A DNA stretch of 64,000 bases. Source: Patagioenas fasciata. Its lineage: Eukaryota > Chordata > Aves > Columbiformes > Columbidae. The position numbers and the translations under genes are program-made. The first letter of the stretch is position 1, and every line of letters starts with the position of its first letter. The notes beneath the pieces are model-generated. The model was given only the letters and a program-made list of their open reading frames with translations, ran no database searches and was not told where the DNA came from. This document shows positions 1 through 33,200 of the stretch, piece after piece. The stretch is from positions 7,402,001-7,466,000 of the forward strand of contig NC_092526.1 of NCBI RefSeq assembly GCF_037038585.1, given 5' to 3'.

Positions 1-136
1 GCACTTTTCTCTGTTTAGGCAAATGCAACAATCAGGTGTTCCAAAGAAAAGAGATTCATCCTTCCAGCTGTCCAGAAAAAGTAATAGAGTCAGGAAAAGC
101 TAACTTAGGATTCATTATTTTATCTTCTTCTTATAG

Positions 137-9934
<9,798 letters not shown>

Positions 9935-10285
9935 CACGAGCAGCTTTGGAAAGTTTGAGACGATTTGCCTGGCAAATGAGATAGGATTGCAAGTACGTCC
10001 CCTGCTACTGATGAACCTGCATTGATTTGAGCATTATAATACGCAAAAAAAAAACCCAAACAAACCATCTTGTTTACTAAAGTGCCATAATATTTTTTTT
10101 TTTAATCCTTAGTTGTTTATTTAAAAGAAAATATTTTGACAGATCAAGACTCTTTGTATTGGCAACTGTGCACATTTTAAATGAAAATATGGTACTTCAA
10201 GTTAGTGTTCTAGTGCCACATTAAAATGTACCATCTTTCTAAACATTTTAATAAATTATGCAATAAAAAAACCTGGATTTTTAAC
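9935..10285 (+). other. DARS1: DARS1 3' UTR (approximate end)
   Basis: AT-rich sequence after the DARS1 stop. It ends near two polyadenylation hexamers, AATAAA at 10250-10255 and AATAAA at 10262-10267, so cleavage is expected about 15-25 bases beyond. The end coordinate is estimated, not observed. Confidence 0.6.
10250..10267 (+). terminator. DARS1 polyadenylation signals
   Basis: Two canonical AATAAA hexamers at 10250-10255 and 10262-10267 lie about 320 bases after the DARS1 stop codon on the same strand. Either could direct 3' end formation. Confidence 0.65.
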
Positions 10286-13144
10286 TTATGTCAGAAAGAT
10301 TGAATATTCTGAAGTACAGAATTGACTAAAAGCTAAAGTAATTGGATGCTTGCTATTTAAAAATTAGGAGGAAACCAGCCAATTGTTAATTAACATGAGT
10401 GTCAGGTAGAGAAGCAGGTGAGAAGAACAACATTCTTAACAAAAAGTCTTCATACAAAATTGTGAAAGTAGATTGCAATAAATCTCTCAAAGCAAATTAG
10501 ACACAATATCTGTAGTTCTGGTTTTTGCTTTATATCTTCACAAGATAATCATGACTCAATAAGGATTGGGTTCTTTTGTGGTTTTTTTGGAAGCTGCATA
10601 TAAGCCCTAGGCCCATTCTCTATTTTATGTTACTATTTGAGAATGAATAGAACGTTACATACATACTCATGGAATACACAAGGGATATATAATATTCTCA
10701 GAAAATAAATGGACAGTGAGTTTGATGGCAGGTGATGTGGTTTCCTGCCTAACGCAGCCCCTAGGGTAGGAAACAAAACAAATGACCGAGGATTTCATGT
10801 ATTTGTACGCCAACCTATTTCAGGGGTTTTTTTTCATTTATAAACAGCCCAACTGTTGGACATTTAGAGGAACAGGGTGTTTCTGTAAGTCAGAGTACTA
10901 GACATCCCTTTTCTCAGATGAGTCACCTACTTGAACCTCCTCAATTTGCAGTGATGTGCGAAGCTACTTCTCTTCCTCCTCCGCCCAGCCCAAAGTATGT
11001 CCCCTGCGTTTGGACAGGAACCCATATATTTGAAACTTCCTTTTGTGGACTGCATCTGATAGTTGTTTTTCAAATTTAATTTTTTTTGGTTTTTTAAGCA
11101 TGGATGCCAAAGAGCAAAGGATTAAATTCCTTACTTGGGCACTGTAATAGAGTTACTCTAATATTCATAAGAATTTGTAATTCCTGACTTAATTTTTGCT
11201 TAACATTTTACTTGATAAAGAGCTTTCAGTAGGATGTATGGTTTAGACATTCTGTGCTATTGTTGCTACCTTGATTTTTAAATGTCAGAGAAATCACATA
11301 TTGCTTACGGTACAAAAAGGTCAGTGAGTCTGTGTATAAATTGTGTAGAATCTCACAAAAGGGCATATCATCTTTTGCAGCTGCCATTGAGCAAGACTTA
11401 ATGTTTTGTGACGAGAGCTCTCCATTAGAGAACAATCATACTAAAGGTCAGTTAGGCAAAGTACTGGAAATGTAAAAATTGAAGTTTGTTTAGAAGTCAC
11501 ACAATTCAAGGAGTAACATAACTTCGCAGCTTTGGATGTGAGTCTGTTGTAATAAATTTACCATGGAATCTTCCCCAAATTATTAACTTTAAAATCTCAC
11601 AGTGTACCCAGTCATACTGTACAAGGCAAAGTGGATTAGAAACACAGCTTATGGTCACAGACTTGTTACTGATGAATCCAAATTTCAAAACAGTTTATTC
11701 AGCTGAGCCAACTGGAATGAATTTAATTATTTTTGTTCATATGGAGCCGGTAATGTATTCCACATTGGAAGTGCTTCCTTCTAATAAGACTGACCTATAT
11801 TTCATGCCAACAAAACATATTCTGAGAACTAAGTTTCTTGCTCTCGATCTGGCAGCAAGTTCTGTGCATACACTCCTGTTAAACCATGCTTATCCCAATT
11901 GTGTTAAGAGTCATTTGAGCTCATGTTGGAGTTTGATTTATTCACAGTAGCTGCACAAAGAGGAGAATTTGGATGGAGACCCCGATTCCTTTGTATGCAG
12001 AATCCTTTCATGCAGTTGTTCTTAGCTAACTGAAAATAATTATGATCATAAATCAAAACGCAAAATGCATTTGTCCTGAACGTCATTTTAACAGGATACT
12101 TTAGTGGGAGCTGCACATTGTTAGAACTTAGCTTGAAACCCTGGAAACAGTAATTTCGGAACTTTATGTTGTTTTGATAGGTAGTGACTCTGGTTTGGTA
12201 GTTCTGAAAAGTAAAACCTGTATAGTCCTTTACTTCCAGTAACTTGCAGAAATTTAGGGTTTTACATGGAGTCCACATTGCTGCTGCTTTTCCACCAGTT
12301 AAAATGTGGGTTGTTTTTGTTTTTTTCTCTTTGCCTCATACTAAACTTGTGCTTGTGCACATTTTTGCTTGTATGTTCTCACAAAAGGTTTCAAAAAGTT
12401 ATCAAGTTAATTCCCCATTTTCTTCTTTTTATTTAGAACAACATGTAAGTATATGATAACTGTAAGCAGTTGGACAGTTTTTCTTCTAGTTAGCTACCTC
12501 TTTAACCCTTAGCCATATTCAAAGGGAAAAACAACAACAACAAACCTTCACAAGGCTATAATTAAGTACCAAAGCACAACAATCTGCATTAAAATAATAC
12601 CGACTTTCAAAAAAGACTGAACCCAGCTAGAACCTCTGCTCTGACCTCTGCACTGAAAAGCGAGTGAACCGTGCAAAGTTTAGTCTTATTACATCTGAAA
12701 AAAAAAAAATGCCAGACAACCATTTTGCAATTAATCCAGGTCTCTGTTCGTTATATGGCGGGTGCACCATAACATGCAGTAACAGTGGTGCAGGAAGCTT
12801 GTGCTGCTAGTGCTTTTTAAAGGGTTTCAGAACTGAAAAAGCCCTTAGTTGCCTTAATTACAACAAATCCCCACCTTAGACAGAGATAAATGACTTTGCA
12901 GGTGGCAGGCTCACTCTAAGCAATTTTTCATAGATGTTGAAATGGTTCCTGCTGGCAGGTATCATGTGCCATCAGCTGCCATCCAGTACTGCCTGTCAGC
13001 CGTGGCACCACTTGGCAAACCTTATCTTACACCATCCTGCAGTAAGTGCAATGGAGCCAAGTGTCCAAGCTGAGGCCTGACTCTCCCCTGGTTTAATTTG
13101 CACCCTTTTCACCCAAGGCCAGTCCTTCAGAAGCAGGAGGCTTC
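10286..13144. other. Intergenic DNA between DARS1 and MCM6
   Basis: Roughly 2.9 kb of AT-rich sequence. I recognise no gene, RNA gene or named repeat in it. There are several short open frames on both strands (for example 11904-12278 minus and 11651-11950 plus), but none is recognisable, none has splice-consistent continuation, and all end in stops in AT-rich sequence. A weakly GC-richer part at about 12,950-13,140 leads into the CR1 pair. Confidence 0.6.
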
Positions 13145-13470
13145 TGAATGTCCTGAGCTGGAACGGACCCACAAGGATCATGGAGTCCAACTCCTGTCCC
13201 TGCATGTGACAACCCCACAGTTCACACCATGTGTCTGAGGGTGTTGTCCAGTCTCTTCTTGAACACTGTCAGGTTGGGGCCGTGACACCTCCCTGGGGAG
13301 CCTGTTCCAGTGTCCAGCACCCTGTGGGTGAAGAACCTTTTCCTCATGTCCAACTGACCCTCCCCTAGCACATCTTCCTGCCATTCCCTTGGGTTCTGTC
13401 ATTGGTCACTGAAGAGTTCTGTGCTGACCCTTCCTCCTCCCCTTGTAAGGAAGCTGTAACCACAATGAGG
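13145..13470 (-). mobile_element. CR1 LINE 3' fragment
   Basis: Read on the minus strand this is a CR1 3' end: the element's terminal part lies at about 13,145-13,200 and its body continues rightward. It shares long near-identical stretches with the plus-strand CR1 at 17,500-17,795 (for example the segment around the GAAGAACCTTTTCCTCATG block at about 13,331). No coding potential remains; only the 3' few hundred bases are present, as is usual for 5'-truncated CR1 copies. Boundaries are approximate. Confidence 0.88.
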
Positions 13471-13473
13471 GTT

Positions 13474-13814
13474 GGTCACAGAATCCCAGAATGTCAAGGA
13501 CTGGAAGGGACCTCGAAAGCTCATCCAGTCCAGTCCCCCACTGAAGCAGGAACACCCAGCTGAGGTTCCACAGGAAGATGTCCAGGCGGGTTTGAATGTC
13601 TCCAGAGTAGGAGACTCCACAACCTCCCTGGGCAGCCTGTTCCAGGCTCTTGTCACCCTCACTGTGAAGAAGTTTCTTCTCATATTTAAGTGGAACCTCC
13701 TGTTTTCCAGTTTTTACCCTTGTCCTATCATTGGTTGTCACCGGAAGAGCCTGGTTCCATCCTCCTGACACTCACTCTTTACATATTCATAAACATTAAT
13801 GAGGTCACCCTGCC
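13474..13814 (-). mobile_element. CR1 LINE 3' fragment (second, older copy)
   Basis: Starts with the reverse complement of a CR1 tail (CACAGAATCCCAGAATG at 13,477) and continues through typical CR1 3' sequence to the TCATAAACATTAATGAGGTCACC stretch near 13,785-13,808. It lies directly after the previous CR1 in the same orientation but is a different subfamily, so the two are separate insertions. Its right end lies about 135 bases before the first E2F-type site of the MCM6 promoter. Boundaries are approximate. Confidence 0.88.
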
Positions 13815-13947
13815 CCCTCACATTCACTCCGCTCGGGGTCCCGCGGCGGCCGGGAAGTGCCACTCTACACTTTCCCCTCCCCGGAGCAGGAACCCGCCTC
13901 CTCCGCCTCCTCCGCCTCCTGTCCCAGCCCCGGGAGCGTCCCTCACG

Positions 13948-13959
13948 TTTGGCGCGAAA
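13948..13959 (+). promoter_or_regulatory. E2F-type site upstream of MCM6
   Basis: TTTGGCGCGAAA matches the E2F consensus TTTSSCGC with its reverse half. It ends directly before an ATG at 13960 that is in frame with MCM6, which makes that ATG more likely to lie at or upstream of the transcription start than to be the real start codon. Confidence 0.75.
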
Positions 13960-14095
13960 ATGTCTGTGCGGGAAGAGGGAGGAGCGGCGGCGGGGCGGGG
14001 CTCTGCGGACCGCGTCCGCCGATTGGCCGGCGCGGCGGAGCATCGGCGCACGTGGGCTACGCTGTGGCGCGAACCTCCGTGGGGCCGGGCCGGGT

Positions 14096-14120
14096 CAGCA
14101 GCAGCAGCAGCAGCAGCAGC
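14096..14120 (+). repeat. (CAG)8 tract just before the MCM6 start codon
   Basis: Eight CAG triplets plus one C, ten bases before the ATG at 14131. In the MCM6 frame the tract reads as alanine codons (GCA), and the coding sequence itself then continues with an alanine run. Triplet tracts of this kind vary in length between individuals and species. Confidence 0.9.
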
Positions 14121-14130
14121 GGCGGGCGGG

Positions 14131-27117
<12,987 letters not shown>

Positions 27118-27530
27118 GGGCCGAGAGAGAACTGGGTTGTAGAACTGTCTAGTTACATGTTGGAAAATTCCTTTCTGCGTTGTTGCAATGGTTGCTGTAT
27201 AGCTAACATCTTAAATTCATGTGAACACTTTACTGTGGAATGTGCCAATGTGTGGTTAGTAATATACAATTGCTCGTTTACACTGAGCATAGCTGGCAAG
27301 TTTTTAAAGAAATGACACGCTTATATATCAGTTCTGTTATTCTGGGTTTCATTGCCATCGTCCAGAGGCAGAAGAGAATCACTCAATAGGTCTTTTCAGC
27401 ATCAAGATATGTAGATGCTTCTGTTTCAAATGAGAGGAATTTTGCATTGCTTTATTATATTCAGTAGACTTTTTATGCTACAGTTTTTTACTGTTTTTCT
27501 TAACGTAAATAAAAGTTTATTAACTGTCTG
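27118..27530 (+). other. MCM6: MCM6 3' UTR (approximate end)
   Basis: Follows the stop codon. A single good AATAAA (27508-27513) is followed within 40 bases by a GT-rich stretch (GTCTGGAGATGTCTGGGG), the layout of a cleavage and polyadenylation site. Confidence 0.75.
27508..27513 (+). terminator. MCM6 polyadenylation signal
   Basis: Canonical AATAAA about 390 bases after the stop, with a GT-rich downstream element. Confidence 0.8.
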
Positions 27531-29485
27531 GAGATGTCTGGGGGTGGATTTGTTGTCACTCATATGTGGGATTGCTATTTTCTATGCCTGTGCTTTGAGG
27601 CTGAAAAAATAGTGATCTAAATGCTTAATGTCTTAAGAAAGATTAAATTTCCTGGAAGAAAGATGTTGTTTTTTAATAAGTTTGTTTTTTTTTTTTTTTT
27701 AACTTCCAGTACTGGATAATGAGAAACTCTGATTGCTTCTCTTTCTTTTTAGATGGACTAAAGATGCGTATGCTCCTCTTGCATATGTAAGATAGAAAAT
27801 TGAAAATAGGCAAGCCCAAAGCAAGGCTTTAAGTCAGGAGGTCAGAAACCCCCGTGCTGATGAGTGTCTCAACTTGTAAGTGAATTGAAAACTGCCGTCA
27901 TTTGTGAGGGATTTTTAAGAGTGTATTTGTAAACTTTTTGTTGATTTTTCTATAAGAAAATGTTACTTAAATTTCTCTTGCTTTCAACTGTTTGCTGTAC
28001 GCTATGGGATTGTTAAATAATCTATTAGGAATTAAAAATACATGAATATTTGTTCTGTCAACCTGACACCAGCACCTATGAAACATTTTTGATACTGCCC
28101 TATCACTGGGCACTAACTTTAGCTGCAGTAACTTCTCTCCACTAATTTCTTTCATAAACTGCAACTGGCAAATGCTACATTTAGTTAAAAATTGCCACTC
28201 ACCTACAACAACAGATTCATTTTATTCTATATTGTTCATAATTTACTTTCAAAATAAGCACAGGAAGGTGTTTGTGCTTCATTCTGTGTTTCCCTCTGCC
28301 CTCCCCTCCCAGTCTTTGTTTGATAAAAAGCATTTTTCACATGGAGAAAGTAAGCGTTTTTTTCTGCTGCTCTTTCACCCAGTTCTAAATGCTCCATATG
28401 GTAGGAGGGGTATTCTGTTTCTGAGTTAACACCACTCTACTGAAAAATAAGCAGCAGGTGGTGCTGTAAAGTTCCTGTTAAGTAGTTCAGGGAAAAGTAA
28501 AAGGAGAAAAAGAGAGTACTTAGTTGTTCAGAGCAGCAGGCACAATGTTCCAGCAAGCTTTTCAAGGATTAACCAAAAAAAAATACCCACCTGGGAATCA
28601 AACGGGGTCAAAGTACACAAATGACAGTCCCTGTATAAGCTATAAGATTGGCTGTGTGAGCAACAGCAAATGTTGAGAGACATTTTCTACTGTAACTTAA
28701 CATTTAATGTTGCTTGACAGAGCAGTAAGGTGCCCAGGTAATTCCAGGTGTACTTTACACAAAAAGATGGTTATTAAAGGCATAGACCGGAAGATGGGAC
28801 TTTTCAATACAGCTATACAGAATTTAGTATTTAGCTGATTCAAACGTGTTGGGTATTTAGGCAGCAAATGTTCTCAGCTCTTCAGTTTTGGTTTATTTGA
28901 ATGCAGAAAAGTTGTGTTCTCTCTTCCCTGAAGCGGTTCAGGTAGGTGATCGGTACATGTCCACCCTGCTGAGAGAGCATGTGTTCTCGAGGCTGACAGG
29001 AACAGTACTTTGGAAAGCAATAAAATTCTGTTCAAATTCCTTGATATTATCAGACATGAGGACTTTACCAAGTGAGTGAGACACCACATCTCGTTTTCTT
29101 TATGCACTAAAGAATTATAGCACAAACGTGCCTCTTGCTGGCCTGCCCACCCTGAGCCTTGGCAGCACCCAGCCCCAGTAACGCTGATTTTGTGCTCTAC
29201 AGACAGAGCTGTGCTGGGATTCCTCTTAAGCCAAGAAAATAAACCAAAACACCAAGAGGAGATTAAAAGTGTTGTCTACTTATTTTGTTTCTCTAGAATG
29301 GAGGCAGTATCAGCAAATGTCAATTGATGTTCAAGCATAAAGGGGAAGCTGAACATCTCAGAAAATGTTTCCATGTGAGCTTTCTCTAATTGTTTGACAG
29401 TGGTTTTTTGTTTTCGTCTATTTGTTTGTTCATCTATTGATTGAAAGTCCTGATCTGTTATCATTCTAGCGTCAGCTAGTTCTAG
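27531..29485. other. Intergenic DNA between MCM6 and LCT
   Basis: About 2 kb, AT-rich, with a run of about 16 T at roughly 27,684-27,700. I see no gene, RNA gene or recognisable repeat. Its right end merges into the presumed LCT promoter. Confidence 0.6.
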
Positions 29486-29578
29486 GACTATTTATCTGTA
29501 TAATAGATAATTTCAGTTAAATATTACTTCTACTGTAATATAAGTAGTGTGGAATAACTTTCTGAAGCAGGTCCAGAA
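29486..29578 (+). promoter_or_regulatory. Putative LCT proximal promoter
   Basis: Immediately upstream of the LCT ATG there is a TATA-like TATAAG at 29539-29544. Upstream of it are two GATA-type sites (TTATCT 29492-29497 and AGATAA 29505-29510), a TTTAT that could bind a CDX-type factor (29491-29495) and an imperfect HNF1-like GTTAAATATTACT (29516-29528). Mammalian LCT promoters are known to use CDX2, GATA and HNF1 factors close to the start. The spacing predicts a very short 5' UTR of about ten bases. Sites are matches by eye to short consensus motifs. Confidence 0.5.
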
Positions 29579-30242
29579 ATGGAGTTAATTTGTGAGACAA
29601 TTGTCTTCTTTCTGTTAGTCTCTCCCAGCCTTGGGACAGGTGAGGAATTTGCTCAGAATTTTATCACCATTGCTGGACCACTACCCAGCGAGTTAGTCAG
29701 TAGATTGTATCTGCAGAACCAAGTCCTGCCCAAGGAAGATGAGGGTCCTACCGTGGCTGAAGCAGACGGTTACCTGTGCCAACAAGATCTTGTGGCTCCT
29801 GCCCTGCCCCAGTACTTCTCCCAACTCCGTGAGCTCGGGGTGACACATTACAAACTCTTCCTGCCATGGGCACACATTCTGCCGACGGGGAATGCCAAGA
29901 AGCCGGATGAAGCTCAGGTGCAGTGCTACCGAGAGCTGCTCCAGGCCTTGGCTGCTGCAGACCTCAGGCCGGTGGTGGTTCTGCATCACCAGCGTGTCCC
30001 TGATGCTGTGGCCGCGCAAGCTGTGGGCGGGAAAGTCAACGCTTTTGCTGACCTCTTTGTGGAATATGCAGAGTTCAGCTTCCATGTTTTTGGGGACCTG
30101 GTTGACGTGTGGCTCACCTTCAGCGACCTGCCGGAGGTCCTGCAAAGCCTGCCCCATGAGGACCCCCGCGGCCGAGCCCAGGCGCTCGCTGCTGCTCATG
30201 GGAGAGCTTATACCAGCTACCACGAGAAATACTCGCCAGCAG
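29579..30242 (+). CDS. LCT: LCT exon 1: signal peptide and domain I start
   Basis: Start codon chosen because [19 protein letters not shown] forms a hydrophobic signal peptide aligned with human MELSWHVVF. The rest aligns with human domain I (for example [20 protein letters not shown] and [20 protein letters not shown]). The catalytic NEP region of a GH1 domain is replaced by TFSDLPE, so this part cannot be a normal glycosidase. The donor is GTAAGG at 30243. Confidence 0.94.
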
Positions 30243-33200
30243 GTAAGGAAAATGGGGAGGGGGATTTTTTGTATATGACTTTTTCACAAATATTTTGTGA
30301 TGGAATCAAATGGCAACTGCTACATGCAGTTTCCTTCTGAATATGCTACCAGTGCTCTCAGAATTACATAGAAATCCTTGAGTAGCAGGTTCCTTGAAAT
30401 CTCTTACTTGGTAGTTTAATGGTTTATTGATGATAGCATTTTACTTGAAATGACAGCCAAAATATTTGGGGATAATATATATGTGTATGTGTGCATATTT
30501 ATATTTAATCTTTTAAGCATGAGGGAAGTATTAAATAGCCTCTGGTTAATTTAAGCAGCAGAAACTAGTACTTCAAATATTATACTACTTCTGTCTGCTT
30601 TTTCCCTATGGCCTCTTGTCTCTGTGCTCTTGGTTTAAAGACCAGCAGATGCCCCTCATGAACTGTGGTCTCATACTGGCCAAGCTCTTTCCACTGATGC
30701 CCAACAACAGGTTACGGGGCAACGGTCACAAATGGAAACACGAGAAGTTCCATGTGAATTGGTTGTAGAAATACTTTGAAGGTGCCAGAACCCTGGAAGT
30801 GGCACAGGAAGGACATGGACCTGTTGGAAAGGGCCCAGAGGAGCCACAGAAATGATCCGAGGGCTGGAACACCTCTGCTGGGAGGACAGGCTGAGAGAGT
30901 TGGGGTGTTCGGCTGGAGAAGAGAAGCTCTGGGAAGACCTTATTGCGGCCTTTCTGGACTTAAAAGAACTATGGGGACAGACTTTTTAGCAGGGCCTGTT
31001 GCAATAGGACAAGGGGTGATCGTTTTAGAGTTAAAGATGAGAGATTCAGGCTATACACGAGGAAGAAATTGTTTACGCTGAGTGTGGTGAGAGCCTGGCC
31101 CAGGTTGGCCAGAGAGGTGGTGAATGAACCATCCCTGGAGACATCCCAGGCCAGGCTGGATGAGGCTTTGAGCAACTTGAGCTGGTGAAGATGTCCCTGC
31201 TGGTGGCAGGGGTGGCACTGGGGGAGCTGGGAAGGGGCCTTCCAACCCAAACTGTTCTATGGTTCTGTGATTTGTCCTTAACAATAGACTCCCACTTCTT
31301 GTTTCAAGGTGGAAAGGTGTCCATTGCTTTAGGACTGGGTCATATCTTGGATAGTGCCTCATCAGAATTTCTTTCAGTTTCTCTTCAGGTAACACCTTAA
31401 TAGAAATTATTTCCAAAATTATATACATTTGATTTAACTTGATTTTTTTGTACAGGATCAAATGACCTATTGCAAGTTATATCGAATTTTATCTAATGTA
31501 CTGATTGACCAATTTGGTGAATTTTACTTCTGTGATTAGTTTGGTCATGTGAAGGTCACTGATTTTAAGAATGACTTCAGCATCCTTTCTTGTCTAGCAA
31601 GCAGCGATTAAGCTATACAGAGAAATATTTGCTCTAATAATGGCAATTTTAGCAATATACATGCTTTTATGAGAAGGCATATGCAAAAATGTACCTGTTG
31701 TTATTTTCTTTGCAAGTCTACTTAATATACCACCCAATTTAAAAAGATACTTTATTTTAAATAACAACTATAATAAAAATGGCTTATTATGTTAAAACAC
31801 AGATGGAACTGTGCTAAAAGTGATCTGGCTGCATGGGGGTGACACACCACAAAAAGAACATAATCTCTACGATGATGTTGACCTCCTTTCTGGAAAGACC
31901 AAACCCTTTGTCAGTAGTTGTCTTCACCTGGGGGATGTTAATGTAGGATTTGGGGAACAAATAACAATGAAGGGTTTGGGCTTGTATTCACAAACCTTCA
32001 AAATCGAGTAATGGAGTAAGGAATGTTATAGGCACAATATTTCCAGGATATAAGCAAGTTGTGGTGTGCAGGGAGAGGAAAGATTTTGTATTAGACGACC
32101 TGAATAAGCCAGAAGAAAACTTTGGATGGAAAAATAAACTGAAAGCTTACCAATTTTTTTTCCAGCTTCACCCGCTGGTTTAATAAAAGAATGTTATCTC
32201 TTCCTTTGAACTTTTGACTTCTAGTGGGATAACGCTTACGGTTTGGAATGCCTAAAGATTTCAGAAGTGGACTTTCCCCAAAGGATTGTTGATAAGGAAC
32301 AACATAGTTGCAAAGGTTTCTCTATCTGATTAATCATGGATTTCTTCAATCTTACTAATAAAAAATCAACTGTAAATCGTAAATAGTACCTCATATTCAT
32401 AAAATACTCCCAGAATTTAATTTAGTTTTTTAGATTTTATTTTTTTGAGAAGGAGAGACACAAAATCCCATGAATTATCCAGTTTGTGTTCATTATGTTG
32501 TCAAGGGGTCCCATATAGCTGTATGACTTACTCCAGCAAAGTATCTTTATCAAACTTTTCAGAATTTTATATATATTTTAGCGCAATACTTGCAAAAAAT
32601 ACATTTTACTCTGGGGCTATTCTTTTCCTTTACTTGTTTCCAGGATTCAGTAGACTTTCTGTCTCTCAACCTTCAGTACTGTTGTGGAAATGAAACAGAT
32701 TTCTACAAGAAGTTGAGTGAATTCCAGGTAACATTACTCACAGTGTTCAAATTATAGCAGCAGACAACAGACCATAAATAGAAGGGGAATTTCATGCTTC
32801 TTGATGCATGCCTAAACAGTTCTGATTTGCTGTGACAGCTCAGACAACAGCGACACTAGGGAACAGCTGCATACCGCTCACTCCTCTGTTGTTATTCTGT
32901 CTTTAAAACAGGTGTTCGAAAGTGCTGGAAAGGATCGTCTTGGTCAGTGCTCATTATTATGTATTAGTGCCTGGAATGGCACAATTATTTTGTCTGGGAT
33001 TGAAAAACCTTCTCTCTCACACCTTGAGTGTTTGATAAGCTGTTGCCTGTACACTGAAAGACACCATTTTATTCTAGTGTGGGTTCTGCAGCTGTACTAC
33101 CCAACTTCACAGCTCCTCACCAGCAGAGGCCGTGCTAGAAATGTCAGTGAATTTAGGATAGGATCACACAGCAGCAAAAATGTCAGTGATGTTATAGGCT

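Noticed and set aside
11226-12278. Cluster of minus-strand open frames (69, 60 and 124 aa) between DARS1 and MCM6
   Set aside because: The frames are in AT-rich DNA, are separated by many stops, share no frame or splice logic, and resemble no family I know. A protein search and RNA-seq would settle it; a conserved hit would revive it.
13406-13771. Open frames of about 95-120 aa upstream of MCM6
   Set aside because: They lie inside the two CR1 fragments and are repeat-derived.
29693-30223. 176-aa minus-strand frame over LCT exon 1
   Set aside because: Antisense shadow of a long exon.
31811-32011. 66-aa frame in LCT intron 2 that looks protein-like
   Set aside because: Human LPH has no matching segment, LCT phases close without it, and no acceptor/donor pair fits. 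It is probably chance.
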